A stretch of 64,000 bases of DNA, taken from positions 1-64,000 of the forward strand of contig JAGWFS010000006.1 in NCBI GenBank assembly GCA_028867785.1. Direction: 5' to 3'. The DNA is from Nitrososphaerota archaeon (GTDB taxonomy: Archaea > Thermoproteota > Nitrososphaeria > Nitrososphaerales > Nitrosopumilaceae). The notes under the pieces were generated by a model. That model was given only the letters and a program-made list of their open reading frames with translations. It was not told the DNA's origin and ran no database searches. Positions 25,596-35,038 of this stretch are shown piece after piece. The translations under genes were made by a program, and so were the position numbers. Position 1 is the stretch's first letter. Each line of letters starts with the position of its first letter.

Positions 25596-26651
25596 TTACA
25601 GCTTTGACTCGAACAATTTTTTGATTGATTCCTCAAAAGGAGGCTTGGCCACGCCGGCTTCTGTTATTATACCAGTGATGAGTTCAGGAGGAGTCATGTC
25701 AAAAGCTGGATTTATTACATTAATATCGTCAGGGGCAGTCTTTTTTCCTGCCACTCCAGTCACTTCGCTTGCTTTGCGTTGTTCTATTACCACTTCTTTT
25801 GGAATGCTTTTCATGTCAAATGTAGAAAGCGGCGCCGCAACGTAAAACGGTATGTTGTGCTGTTTTGCCATTAGGGCCACCTGATATGTCCCGATCTTGT
25901 TGTACACATGACCGGTACGCAGTATTCTGTCAGCTCCAACAATCACTTTGGAGACAAGGCCGTTTGCCATTGAATATCCCACAGCAGTGTCAGGGATTAA
26001 GCTCACATCTATTCCGTCGTGCTTTAGCTCAAACGCAGTTAGTCTGGAGCCTTGCATTACAGGCCGGGTTTCTGTAGCAATTACGCGAATTTTTTTTCCG
26101 CTTTCCTTTGTAGCCCTTATCACTCCAAGTGCGGTACCATAAGCTACCGTGGCTAATGCGCCTGCATTGCAGTGGGTCATTATGGTATCGTTATCATTGA
26201 ATAGTTGAGAGCCATGTTTTCCCATGCGCATGTTTATCTCAATGTCTTCCTCTGCCATTTTCTTTGCCTCTTTGATGACATTATTTCTTATTTCAGAGGC
26301 ATCTTTTCCTGACCTTGCTACATCCATTATACGTTCCAGTCCCCAAGCTAGATTAATTGCGGTAGGTCTTGTTTCAAAAAGAATTTTTTTCGCCTGTTCT
26401 AGATCTTTGATAAGATTTTCTTTGGTTTCTCCCTTGCTTTGCAATGCAGCCAAGGCAAGCCCAAAAGCACCCGAAACTCCTATTGCTGGGGCACCTCGCA
26501 CTACAAGATTTCGTATAGCATCTGCAACATCTTTGTAATCCGTATATTTTACGTAAACTAGCTCGTTTGGCAATATAGTTTGATCAATCATTACAACTGC
26601 ATTATCTTTCCATTCTACGGTTCGAAGACTAGGATGAATTCTAGTTTCCAT
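25596..26651 (-). CDS. mtnA: S-methyl-5-thioribose-1-phosphate isomerase
   Basis: This aIF2B-family enzyme isomerises 5-methylthioribose 1-phosphate to the ribulose form in methionine salvage. The 351-residue length and the motifs RGAPAIGVSGAFGLALA, THCNAGALAT (catalytic Cys), ETRPVMQGSRLTAFEL and VGADRILRTGHVYNKIGT (catalytic Asp) are those of MtnA and exceed the shorter ribose-1,5-bisphosphate isomerase. No other salvage gene is in the window. The substrate could also be a related 5-deoxyribose phosphate. Confidence 0.88.
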   Translation of the reverse strand: METRIHPSLRTVEWKDNAVVMIDQTILPNELVYVKYTDYKDVADAIRNLVVRGAPAIGVSGAFGLALAALQSKGETKENLIKDLEQAKKILFETRPTAINLAWGLERIMDVARSGKDASEIRNNVIKEAKKMAEEDIEINMRMGKHGSQLFNDNDTIMTHCNAGALATVAYGTALGVIRATKESGKKIRVIATETRPVMQGSRLTAFELKHDGIDVSLIPDTAVGYSMANGLVSKVIVGADRILRTGHVYNKIGTYQVALMAKQHNIPFYVAAPLSTFDMKSIPKEVVIEQRKASEVTGVAGKKTAPDDINVINPAFDMTPPELITGIITEAGVAKPPFEESIKKLFESKL

Positions 26652-26699
26652 GCTTTGTTGATGATTTGCTATATTATATATGATTCAACTACGGTCAGG

Positions 26700-27491
26700 T
26701 TATTTCTTTTGGTATTTTTTTGCTATTTCTTTTGAATCCTTTACTTTTTCTGCATATAAGTCATTTATCTGTTTGATTAGGTCTAATGTCTGATTGTGAA
26801 TCAAGTCCAAATTAGGGATAACGCAGTGGCCACCTATGAATCCTGGAAACATTTTTGGCCTGTTCCCAAGATACTTATGGATTTCATCTACAAATGACCA
26901 CATCTCGTCATACTCCACTTGATTTTCTATTGCTATCATATTACTGAGCTGTGCATATGTGATTAGCCAGCCGTAATAGGATGTATCAACTACTATCTTT
27001 GCAAGCTCAAGGGCCATAGGCTTTGACATCTTTTTCGTCTTGACCTTGCATTTTTTCAACAGTTTTTCATATTCCTTTGAGGCCCACTCTCCAGAGGGTG
27101 CGTCTGGCTCTATCGAATAGAATTTTGTGTATCTTTTAAGGTCGTTTAGCATCCTTTTATGGACGCCCCTTGTAGCGCTGTAAATCACTGGTATTGATAG
27201 TTTCGACTGCAAATCCCTTGTAGTGCCTGGACTAATGGTACTATGAATGACAATACATTTTGGTTTGAACTGCTCATAGAGATTTATCACGTTTGAGACA
27301 AAGTTGCCCGTAAAGGGAATGCATATGTTCAGAAAACGAGTGTCAAGATCCACAGCTTTATCAAATTTTTTCTTGTCCATCAGTGTTTCACTTATATCAT
27401 AACCTACTGCAATGGCTGCCTTTGAAATGAGCTGCAATATTGGCATGCCGATTTCTCCGAGTCCTGCTACTACATCTTTTGTTTTTTCCAT
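26700..27491 (-). CDS. Short sugar-nucleotide dehydrogenase-like protein
   Basis: The 263-residue product resembles UDP-glucose/UDP-ManNAc dehydrogenases. It has the N-terminal Rossmann motif GLGEIGMPI, a central helical region and a FIGGHCVIP segment with the cysteine at the position of the catalytic thiol. It lacks the C-terminal UDP-binding domain of the usual 400-residue enzyme, and the segment between is shorter. It may be a distinct dehydrogenase or a reduced one. It opens the glycan island, divergent from the DegT aminotransferase. Confidence 0.65.
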   Translation of the reverse strand: MEKTKDVVAGLGEIGMPILQLISKAAIAVGYDISETLMDKKKFDKAVDLDTRFLNICIPFTGNFVSNVINLYEQFKPKCIVIHSTISPGTTRDLQSKLSIPVIYSATRGVHKRMLNDLKRYTKFYSIEPDAPSGEWASKEYEKLLKKCKVKTKKMSKPMALELAKIVVDTSYYGWLITYAQLSNMIAIENQVEYDEMWSFVDEIHKYLGNRPKMFPGFIGGHCVIPNLDLIHNQTLDLIKQINDLYAEKVKDSKEIAKKYQKK

Positions 27492-27593
27492 TATAAATCA
27501 AGAAGGGGTTTATTTAGACCACTAATTAGTTTTTATCAAGATCTTACAAGGTCAAACATAGAATATAGATAGAGGTTTTCTGCAGTACGGCTT

Positions 27594-28682
27594 ATGAAAA
27601 AAAGAATATTTTTAATGCGTCCGTCACTTGCAAAGGAAGATTTTGACCAGATTAAGAAAGTTTTACGTTCCAAGTTTCTCACCGAGGGCGATGTTACAAA
27701 AAGGTTTGAGGCAAAGATCGCGTCCTATGTTCATGCAAGGTACGCGATTGCAACCACGTCTGCTACAACTGCCATCCACACCGCTCTTGAATGCATAGGA
27801 ATCAAAGGCAAAAAAGTACTGGTTTCTGACTTTACATTTCCCGCGACCGCCCTAGCTGTACGTCTTGCAGGGGGTATCCCAGTGCTTGCTGATGTAGACA
27901 AGGACACCATGAACATCACGACCGAGATTGCTGAAAATTCACTTGACGACTACACAAGAGTAATCTTGCCCGTATCGCTTTTTGGCAACCCACTTGAGAG
28001 AGATTTCTACAAATTCAGGAGGATTGGCATAAATATAGTAGAAGATGCTGCAACAAACCTTGGAACTAAGATAGGAAGGGATCATGTGGGTTCATTGGCA
28101 GACATTACTTGTTTTAGCTTTCATCCAAGAAAAATAATCACGACGGGAGAAGGTGGCATGATAACAACAAATGACAAAAGGGTGGATGAAAGGTGTAGAT
28201 CTTACAAGACATTTGGTAAAGTAAAGGGTGAATTCATACAAGACGGAACAAACTATAAACTGTCAGATATCCTTAGTGCATTAGGCTTGGCTCAATTCTC
28301 CAGGCTTGAAAAAATAATAACAAAACGCCTGCAGATGGCAAAAATTTACGACGAATTATTGTCGAAGATTAGCGTCATAGAGCCCCAGAAAACCACCGTA
28401 GGAGGTAGAAATACCCGCCAGTCATACACATGTTACGTTACAAAAGAACATCTGCGCGACAAGATTCGAGAAAAACTGGCCCATGAAAACATAGAGAGCC
28501 AGATAGGAACTTATGCCTTACATCGTCTACCAGTCTTCAAAAAATGTTTGAGAAAAGGTAGTCTTTCAAATTCTACATTTTTGTATAAAAATTCTATCTC
28601 CTTACCTATGCACGAAGAGCTAAGCCAAGATGATCAGGAATTAATCTGTAAAATAATCCAAGCGGCTTCAAATCAACAATAA
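27594..28682 (+). CDS. DegT/DnrJ/EryC1/StrS-family sugar aminotransferase
   Basis: The family transfers an amino group to keto-sugars bound to nucleotides, to make amino-sugars for glycans. The 362-residue product holds TTSATTAIHTALECIGI (PLP phosphate binding), VEDAATNLGT and the Schiff-base lysine in SFHPRKIITTGEGGMI. It lies upstream of an epimerase/dehydratase on the same strand with 52 bases between, and both probably work on the same sugar. Confidence 0.88.
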   Translation: MKKRIFLMRPSLAKEDFDQIKKVLRSKFLTEGDVTKRFEAKIASYVHARYAIATTSATTAIHTALECIGIKGKKVLVSDFTFPATALAVRLAGGIPVLADVDKDTMNITTEIAENSLDDYTRVILPVSLFGNPLERDFYKFRRIGINIVEDAATNLGTKIGRDHVGSLADITCFSFHPRKIITTGEGGMITTNDKRVDERCRSYKTFGKVKGEFIQDGTNYKLSDILSALGLAQFSRLEKIITKRLQMAKIYDELLSKISVIEPQKTTVGGRNTRQSYTCYVTKEHLRDKIREKLAHENIESQIGTYALHRLPVFKKCLRKGSLSNSTFLYKNSISLPMHEELSQDDQELICKIIQAASNQQ

Positions 28683-28734
28683 AAAATCTTTAGAATACCA
28701 AACATATTTTAAGTAACCTGAAAAAAAAGAAGTT

Positions 28735-29688
28735 GTGACAAAAAGACAAGCTGTCGTAACTGGCGGAGCAGGATTTATTGGGTCACATTTAGCACAAATG
28801 TTGCTACAAAACGGTTATGATGTAACGGTCTATGATGATTTTTCGAATGGAAGCGGTAGAAACAATCTGGATAGGAAGGTCAATGTAGTAAAAGCCAGTA
28901 TTTTAAACGCAGAAAAGTTCAGAGTCACCTGTAAAAGGGCAGACGTGGTTTTCCACCTTGCAGTCAAGCCGTTAACAATGTCATTTGACAAACCGGAGGA
29001 AGTAGTGAAAGTAAATGATTATGGAACATACTTGGTTGCAAAAATTTGCACTGAAATGAAACTCAAAATGATTCATGTTTCTTCAAGCGAGGCATACGGT
29101 ACTGCATTGTCCCTACCCATGAAGGAACAGCACCCCCTGTTCCCCCATACCATTTATGCTGGATCAAAAGCCGCATCTGAGCTATATGTTAGAGGATTTG
29201 AAAAATCAGAGGGCTTAAAGATGGTGATAGTTAGGCCCTTCAACAGTTATGGAGAATATATGAGAAGTGATACCTACGCTGCCGCTATTCCACTATTTTT
29301 CAACAGGATTTCCAAGAGAAAGCCCCCGATAATCTATGGAACTGGAAGGCAGACGCGCGACTTTACCTATGTAAAGGATACGTGTAGGGGGATAATGTTA
29401 GCCGACCAGACAAAGAACGCCATTGGAGACACCTTCAACATAGGACAAGGAAGAGAGATTAGCATAATCGAGATCGTCAAAAAGACTATAAAGAAATACA
29501 ACGAGATTGTAGGCAGCAATGAAAAAATCAAAATGAAGTTCGAAAAACCACGGCGTGGAGATGTGATGAGACATCTTGCAGATATTTCACATGCAAGACG
29601 AGTATTGGGATATAAGCCAACCGTGAATCTTGGAGAGGGAATTGGTAGGTATGTTAGTTGGAGAGTCAATTCGCAGTTTATTGCATAA
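28735..29688 (+). CDS. NAD-dependent sugar epimerase/dehydratase (extended SDR)
   Basis: The 317-residue protein begins with the SDR glycine motif TGGAGFIGSH and contains the catalytic pattern SSSEAYGTA and YAGSKAASELYV (Tyr-x3-Lys; here YAGSK). It is most like UDP-glucose 4-epimerases and related GDP-mannose or dTDP-glucose enzymes. GTG is the start. It follows the aminotransferase gene and probably supplies the keto or epimerised sugar. Confidence 0.87.
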   Translation: MTKRQAVVTGGAGFIGSHLAQMLLQNGYDVTVYDDFSNGSGRNNLDRKVNVVKASILNAEKFRVTCKRADVVFHLAVKPLTMSFDKPEEVVKVNDYGTYLVAKICTEMKLKMIHVSSSEAYGTALSLPMKEQHPLFPHTIYAGSKAASELYVRGFEKSEGLKMVIVRPFNSYGEYMRSDTYAAAIPLFFNRISKRKPPIIYGTGRQTRDFTYVKDTCRGIMLADQTKNAIGDTFNIGQGREISIIEIVKKTIKKYNEIVGSNEKIKMKFEKPRRGDVMRHLADISHARRVLGYKPTVNLGEGIGRYVSWRVNSQFIA

Positions 29689-29815
29689 TCCAAATTCGTT
29701 TTGAATCAAATCTTTGGTAACAAAATACAACCTTGACTACATCTGAAGAATTAACAAAAATTCAAGATGAATATGTAGGAAAATTCTTAAGTTAGAAAAA
29801 CTTTTTTCATAAGAC

Positions 29816-30379
29816 ATGGAGGGAGATAGCTCAAAGAACGATGAGCGTCGCATTAAAGTAAGAAAAGAAATAATGAGAAGGGAAGAATCACGACTTATGA
29901 CTGATGACGAAAGAGCTGCTTTTTTTGGCTTGCCAAAAGGCTGCAGGATGCGTGAAGGTGTTAAGATTTATTCGCCTGAGAATTTCAAATGTGGCGAATA
30001 CTGTTGGTTCGGCGAGGATACTAAATTGGATGCTTCCGGGGGTCTTGAAATCGGTGATCACACTACTGTGGGATCATCGGTTTTAGTTTGGTCCCATACC
30101 AGTTTTCTAACAAATTTGACCATGAATAATTTTATCGGAAGTAATTTAATAATCCGAAAGAAGACAAAAATTGGTAGCGGGGTATTCATTGTTGGCCATG
30201 CTGTAATTTACCCTGGCGTCAACATAGGTGACAAGTGCGTCATATTACCAATGACGGTAGTTACTGAAGATATTCCAAGCTACAGCATGGTATCAGGAGC
30301 TCCTGGTAAAGTAATTAAAACCATCTCAGAAGAATGGATTAGAGAGCAAGTAGAACGCGTTATGAGATCAGAAGGTTAA
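29816..30379 (+). CDS. Hexapeptide-repeat acetyltransferase (left-handed beta helix)
   Basis: The 187-residue product has an N-terminal helical lid (RRIKVRKEIMRREESRL) and the repeated I/V/L-G-x-x pattern of a left-handed beta helix (LEIGDHTTVGSSV, KTKIGSGVFIVGHAVIYPGVNIGDKCVI), ending with SGAPGKVIKTI, the usual WbbJ/maltose-acetyltransferase tail. It probably adds an acetyl group to a sugar made by its neighbours. Confidence 0.82.
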   Translation: MEGDSSKNDERRIKVRKEIMRREESRLMTDDERAAFFGLPKGCRMREGVKIYSPENFKCGEYCWFGEDTKLDASGGLEIGDHTTVGSSVLVWSHTSFLTNLTMNNFIGSNLIIRKKTKIGSGVFIVGHAVIYPGVNIGDKCVILPMTVVTEDIPSYSMVSGAPGKVIKTISEEWIREQVERVMRSEG

Positions 30380-30472
30380 ACGGGTTTGAATTCTTTCTTG
30401 TTTCATAGTTCATTCAATCGCAACCACCATAGATACAAGTGTTAATAAGATCATACGGAAAAATGAACAGCT

Positions 30473-31225
30473 GTGAATTGGAAATGTGATTTCAGTTACA
30501 GGCATTATTTTGAGGTTTTAGATTATGCAAAGGATCACTATTACATATATCCTATAAGTGAGATTCCCAAGTCAAACAACAAGAACCAATTCCTAGTTTT
30601 ACGGCATGACATAGACTTTTCACTGGACTATGCCTTGAGACTTGCGGAAAAAGAACACAAAAAAGGCATTGCCTCCACTTATTTTGTACTACTGCACTGC
30701 GAGTACTACAATGCGTTGTCCGAGGATGGGACCAAGGTGATAAGGAGAATATCAGAGCTTGGGCATGAAATCGGCTTGCATTATGATACGAATTTTTTAA
30801 CAGAAAAGCCTTCCAGTGCAATTAGGCAAATCAAAGAGGAAAAGAGATTGTTGGAAAACATTACAAACAAGAAAGTAGTGTCAGTTGCCCAGCACAATCC
30901 TTCCATATCAAGAAAACTGAATTTATCCTTGGAAAAACATAGCTTGGTTGACGCAGGGAACAGTAGACACATGGATGGGGTCAAATATATCAGTGACAGC
31001 GTACAAAACTGGAGAAATGGTTGCATGTGTAACCACGTGGAAAGGGAAAAAAAACTACAGATATTGACTCATCCACTATGGTGGTCATCTCGGCCAACAT
31101 CGAGAACAAAAATACTTTCCATTCTTCAAAAGGACAAAACGGCAAAGATACAGAGACTTGTCAAGTCAAGCCATCACGTGCATGAATCTTATATCAGAAA
31201 TTTACGATCCAGAAATATTAACTGA
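30473..31225 (+). CDS. Polysaccharide-deacetylase-like protein
   Basis: The 250-residue product has LRHDIDFSLDYA (metal-binding Asp in the RHDID position), EIGLHYDTNF with a His, VAQHNPSIS and LTHPLWW near the end, as in NodB-homology or related sugar de-N-acetylases. GTG start at 30473 is supported by the lack of a later in-frame ATG before the conserved first motif. It probably removes an acetyl group from a glycan building block. Spacing to the previous gene is about 90 bases, so it may be its own unit. Confidence 0.7.
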   Translation: MNWKCDFSYRHYFEVLDYAKDHYYIYPISEIPKSNNKNQFLVLRHDIDFSLDYALRLAEKEHKKGIASTYFVLLHCEYYNALSEDGTKVIRRISELGHEIGLHYDTNFLTEKPSSAIRQIKEEKRLLENITNKKVVSVAQHNPSISRKLNLSLEKHSLVDAGNSRHMDGVKYISDSVQNWRNGCMCNHVEREKKLQILTHPLWWSSRPTSRTKILSILQKDKTAKIQRLVKSSHHVHESYIRNLRSRNIN

Positions 31226-31314
31226 AACTCACACACAAGAACCGAATTTTCAGAACGAAGTTTTCTTGTGAAACTCCATTTACAATACATGAAAAGACTA
31301 TTCAATCCATGGTA

Positions 31315-32262
31315 TCATCTATTTCTCTTATTTCCTGTTCTTTTCATAGGGCGCGCTGGAACCCCAATTGCGGTAGAGCCTGACATTATGTCCTTTGTCA
31401 CAACTGATCCCATCCCAATTAACGCGTTCTCTCCTATCCTTATTCCATCTCTTATTGTAGAGGACATTGCAACATGCACGTTATCGCCAAGTATACAACC
31501 ACCTGCAATCATACATTGTGCTACAACTAGACAGTTGCGTCCGATCTTGACATTGTGGGCAATATGGACGAGGTTGTCTATCTTAGTACCATAACCTATG
31601 ATGGTATCTTCAAGCGTCCCTCTGTCGATGCACGTACACGCTCCTATCTCGACATTGTCATGTATTTTCACTCCTCCCAAGTGAGGAAACTTTTCCCATT
31701 CATTTTCTTCATTCTTTTCAAAACCGAAGCCGTCCGAGCCTATCACAGCAGAGGGATATATCACCACGTTTTTCCCAATACGGCTGTTTCCATAGATACA
31801 CACATGACCGTATATCCTGCTGTTGTCCCCGATCGTAACGTTTTTGCCTATGTACGCAAATGGCCCCACATACACATTTCTTCCTATTTTTTTCGACTCT
31901 ATTATTGCAGTCTCGTGTATACCTACTGGTTTTTTAAAGGGTGTGAATTTTCCCACACATCGTAAGAACCAAAGCCTAGGTCTGTCAACAAAAAGGAGAC
32001 TTGCATTAGTACGTTTAATTTCCTTTTTCATGATAACATTGCAAATTATCAAAGATGCCCTGGATTTGCCTATAAGTTCGAGGCCCTTTTTCCCCACTGC
32101 AGAGCAAAAAGTCATATCGCCCTTGCGTGCCAATAGGATTGGCTTGAAGCCAATGATCCTAAGATCCTTTTTGGTTTTAAGAACAAAGTCTTTGGATTTC
32201 GTATATTTGATAATTTGCAAAATTGTTGTTTGTTCTTCCAAGCTTCGCCAACTTCTTTTCAA
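31315..32262 (-). CDS. LpxD-like acyltransferase
   Basis: LpxD adds a hydroxy-fatty acyl group to UDP-glucosamine in bacterial lipid A synthesis. The 315-residue protein has both parts: an LpxD N-terminal domain ([15 protein letters not shown]) and a hexapeptide beta-helix with the loop [20 protein letters not shown] and the catalytic His in [12 protein letters not shown]. Archaea have no lipid A, so the real substrate must be different, perhaps a UDP-amino-sugar for a surface glycan. The gene is in the glycan island, opposite to the deacetylase gene. Confidence 0.75.
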   Translation of the reverse strand: MKRSWRSLEEQTTILQIIKYTKSKDFVLKTKKDLRIIGFKPILLARKGDMTFCSAVGKKGLELIGKSRASLIICNVIMKKEIKRTNASLLFVDRPRLWFLRCVGKFTPFKKPVGIHETAIIESKKIGRNVYVGPFAYIGKNVTIGDNSRIYGHVCIYGNSRIGKNVVIYPSAVIGSDGFGFEKNEENEWEKFPHLGGVKIHDNVEIGACTCIDRGTLEDTIIGYGTKIDNLVHIAHNVKIGRNCLVVAQCMIAGGCILGDNVHVAMSSTIRDGIRIGENALIGMGSVVTKDIMSGSTAIGVPARPMKRTGNKRNR

Positions 32263-32354
32263 AGTTTTTAGATATATTCTTGCTGGTTCGTTGGATCTAC
32301 TTTTTTTCTATAGCCATATCTTATCTAACGAAAGAGGTAAAAGCTGCAGTACCT

Positions 32355-33458
32355 CTAAGAAATTTCAGACAGTCTATCACGTACTCGATCTATTCTCTCT
32401 CTATCTAGGATTCCTTCATAGATAGCAAGAAGCTTCTTAGAATATGTCACAAGGGAATGATGTTTGCACGCCCAGTCTCTTCCTTTCTTTCCTATTTCCA
32501 TCCTAACCTTTGCATCTTTTAAGTAATTCAATCTGTCCAGTATTTCCATGTGGTTCGAGGCGTTTATCACTGGAGGCTTTTCTCCGAATAATTTTTCATA
32601 CCCTGCCTCATCAAAAAGGGTCAGGAGCGGCTTCTGACAGCACAAGGCTTCCCTTCCTATGCCGCCTATTTCAGGTACAACGAACTGATCTGCTATCACG
32701 TCAGATATATTGTAATAATGTCTTAGTTCAACTGAATTTAGCGGCCCCTTTAAAAAATGAACATTCCTACTAATGTCAAGCTTGTCAACAAGATCATGAA
32801 TTACCTTAGAATCAGGGCCTCTATCTATCATTATTAGGATAGCATCAGAATCGTCTTTGATAAATTCGGCAAACCCCTTTACCAATATGCTATTGCCTTT
32901 CAGAGACCACAAATTAGCTGGATGAAAGACGACGAATTTGTCTGTAAAATCACCACGGGCTGTATCAACAGGTTTGAAGAATTCTACGTCTGCAAAAAGG
33001 GGCAAGAATATCATGTTTTTTATTTTCAGTCTTGCCAAAAGGGCAAGCTCTGCCGGGGTGCTAAAAAGGACAGCGCGTGCTCGTCTAAGGGCCCTGCGCA
33101 TAAGAAACCCTCGTAACGAGCTTGAAAATGCAAGGTCCCTCAGGTCATCGCCCACTATTCTGCTCACTATCGGTCTCCTCGAAAAGTATGCAAAAATATT
33201 ATGCTCATACTGCGATTCTATCAAATCATATTTTCGCATTGTCTTCATGATATTTCTCTTCCAACCCGAGCTGTTTTTTTCATAAAACCTAACCCATTGA
33301 GGATAAACATTCTGTAATTCTGGATCCTGCTTTGCTGGATCCTGTTCAACTATTGGTCTGTTCTCCAACAAAAGATCTATGTCAACACTATTCGCTCTAA
33401 GCTGTTTTGCTACCAGATAACCAATGTTAGCTATGTTTCCTGCATAGAGTATCTTCAA
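32355..33458 (-). CDS. Glycosyltransferase (family 4-like, GT-B)
   Basis: The 367-residue product has the GT-B layout: an N-terminal acceptor domain (MKILYAGNIANIGYLVAKQL) and a C-terminal nucleotide-sugar domain with VFHPANLWSLKGNSILVKGF, then LKGPLNSVELRHYYNISDVI and EIGGIGREALCCQKPLLT, the E-x7-E type sequence (here E-I-G-G-I-G-R-E). It transfers a sugar in surface-glycan assembly. It is on the minus strand and ends about 90 bases before the LpxD-like gene starts, so the two may share a message. Confidence 0.82.
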   Translation of the reverse strand: MKILYAGNIANIGYLVAKQLRANSVDIDLLLENRPIVEQDPAKQDPELQNVYPQWVRFYEKNSSGWKRNIMKTMRKYDLIESQYEHNIFAYFSRRPIVSRIVGDDLRDLAFSSSLRGFLMRRALRRARAVLFSTPAELALLARLKIKNMIFLPLFADVEFFKPVDTARGDFTDKFVVFHPANLWSLKGNSILVKGFAEFIKDDSDAILIMIDRGPDSKVIHDLVDKLDISRNVHFLKGPLNSVELRHYYNISDVIADQFVVPEIGGIGREALCCQKPLLTLFDEAGYEKLFGEKPPVINASNHMEILDRLNYLKDAKVRMEIGKKGRDWACKHHSLVTYSKKLLAIYEGILDRERIDRVRDRLSEIS

Positions 33459-33603
33459 TTGACAGTTAAGCGATTAGTACTGAACTAATTAACCTTGTCT
33501 ACGTTCTTCATTTTTCAAACTTGTGATATCTTGGTGAGGACCCCGCTACAAGGAGAACACTTGGTATCATATACTTTTTGAGTAATACTGGGGGTACCAA
33601 TCC

Positions 33604-33942
33604 ATGGTAGCCAGAAACAGACGGTCATCAGAGGAGAAGATGCGGGACAGTCACGGAATACCTTACCACCAACGGAGTGGCAGAACTCTGTCGCAAGTAC
33701 AACATCAGTCACAGACATTCTACCAGTGGAAGGAGAGGTTCGTCAATGGCGGAGTAACATATACGGGTAAGATAACAAAGACAGAAAGCATGCGTCTCAG
33801 ATGAGTGCTAACAGAATGCATCCACATCCACACAAGATATGAAAAAGACAGTAATATCACACAATTCTACAACAAACTGACAAAGAAGAGAACTGCAAAG
33901 GCAACTGTTGCGAGTCACATACTGCATGCTAAAGGAATGTAG
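33604..33942 (+). pseudogene. Wrecked transposase remnant (IS3-like OrfA head, IS110-like tail)
   Basis: Three frames must be joined to see a protein: SSEEKMR in one frame, then TVTEYLTTNGVAELCRKYNIS in another (helix-turn-helix as in IS3/IS911 OrfA), then QTFYQWKERFVNGG back in the first. The next residues (GKITKTESMRLR, then a TGA where the family has Trp) and a run after it (TRYEKDSNITQFYNKLTKKR ... ATVASHILHAK) match the C-terminal domain of IS110-type transposases. Two frameshifts and a nonsense codon show it is dead. A further short frame around 33984-34070 (VYLDGHVSIFVDDELI) may be another fragment. Confidence 0.6.
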
Positions 33943-33979
33943 AATACAGGAAACATTACAGTTGAGGAATAACCGCGAT

Positions 33980-34117
33980 TTGGGCATATTGAGGGTCTAC
34001 CTCGATGGGCATGTATCCATCTTTGTAGATGATGAACTGATCAGAGAGTATTTTTCCAGATGACATCATGGACGAAATGGAATAACCATTAAATATTCTT
34101 CACATGAGTATGCCCAA
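33980..34117. repeat. Short imperfect inverted repeat in transposase debris
   Basis: TTGGGCATATT at 33980-33990 is matched by AGTATGCCCAA at 34107-34117 as an inverted copy with 10 of 11 positions agreeing. It could be the ends of a small non-autonomous element or chance in a decayed region. Confidence 0.3.
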
Positions 34118-34150
34118 GGCTCAATTAATTGCAGATTGAAATAAAAGTAG

Positions 34151-34381
34151 GTGATTATCAATTATTTACCCCCAATACGTAATCTACCAATAATGAAAAG
34201 ACATCAGTTTTCTGTTGTTGTATCTCCATTCCATTTCCTTGATGTAAAGCAGAAACTTGTAGAATATTATTTGGAGAATTCAATGAGATCGATTCTTTCC
34301 AACGATGATTGTGTGAAATTAGTCATGGTAATAGGTTTACAATCACCTAAAATTAAACGGATTCCTCAGAATCTGCTTTAG
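34151..34381 (+). CDS. Doubtful small open frame (76 aa)
   Basis: From GTG, or ATG at 34193 (MKRHQFSVVVSPF). An ATAAAAG element lies just upstream. It shows no motif, and its last 29 bases overlap the convergent membrane-protein gene. It may be a real small gene or a leftover of the mobile debris to its left. Confidence 0.25.
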   Translation: MIINYLPPIRNLPIMKRHQFSVVVSPFHFLDVKQKLVEYYLENSMRSILSNDDCVKLVMVIGLQSPKIKRIPQNLL

Positions 34382-34790
34382 GATCATGATTTAGAAAATG
34401 TTCTTTCTTATGTCTCTTCAAAATAAACTCCAGATATTTCAATACCTGTTCGTTTTCTTCCTTAGTAGTCTTTTCTTGCAACAAACGAATCATAAATCTA
34501 GTTTGCCAGGCCCATATCCAGTTTTCTTGTAACAATGTTTCATTTTCTACTGTATATTGATTACGCCTATGCCAATAGCCTATTAGAATTGCAACAGGGA
34601 TATAGATAACTAAGAAGAATATGATGAAGCTTGCAAGATTGACAAATATAGAATGAAGCGTAGGAACATCTTTTATGGCAAAATTGTATGCTATCAAAAT
34701 AAAATTAACGAAGTTCATAACAAAAGCTAGATAGAAACTGTGGCCATTTCGAAAATCAAGCCACCGTCTACGCATAAAGCTACTAAACAT
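34353..34790 (-). CDS. Two-helix membrane protein, function unknown
   Basis: The 145-residue product begins with a basic segment, then two membrane helices (about 19-38 and 47-71) and a cytoplasmic helical tail rich in Lys and Glu (LLQEKTTKEENEQVLKYLEF). No family recognised. It separates the transposase debris from the second half of the glycan island. Confidence 0.6.
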   Translation of the reverse strand: MFSSFMRRRWLDFRNGHSFYLAFVMNFVNFILIAYNFAIKDVPTLHSIFVNLASFIIFFLVIYIPVAILIGYWHRRNQYTVENETLLQENWIWAWQTRFMIRLLQEKTTKEENEQVLKYLEFILKRHKKEHFLNHDPKADSEESV

Positions 34791-34888
34791 CTACCACAAT
34801 GTGGTATGTTTCCATTAATTTAACTTATCACAAACAAGTTTCCTTATAGAGCACATGTAAGATAATTCAGCAATACGAATCTGTTGCC

Positions 34889-35038
34889 TTGAAACTTGTA
34901 TTAAGTATCAAATCCCGATGTAATCTAGTCTATGCCAGAATTTATTGTGATAAATTCGGTTTGAATTTATGTTCACCTCTCAAACAATATGACAAATTCA
35001 AGGCTAAAATAGACCATATGTATGTTGAAATTTTATGA
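34889..35038 (+). CDS. Possible 49-residue product coupled to the PIG-L gene
   Basis: A frame from a TTG ends with TGA that overlaps the ATG of the deacetylase gene as ATGA. The product (SIKSRCNLVYARIYCDKFG in the middle) has three Cys and no known motif. Coupling is the main support. It may also be the end of a decayed gene; the rest of the 34791-35034 gap shows nothing clear. Confidence 0.22.
   Translation: MKLVLSIKSRCNLVYARIYCDKFGLNLCSPLKQYDKFKAKIDHMYVEIL

Noticed and set aside
31555-32425. Plus-strand frames of 136 and 200 codons
   Set aside because: They are the reverse of the LpxD-like gene, which has clear hexapeptide repeats.
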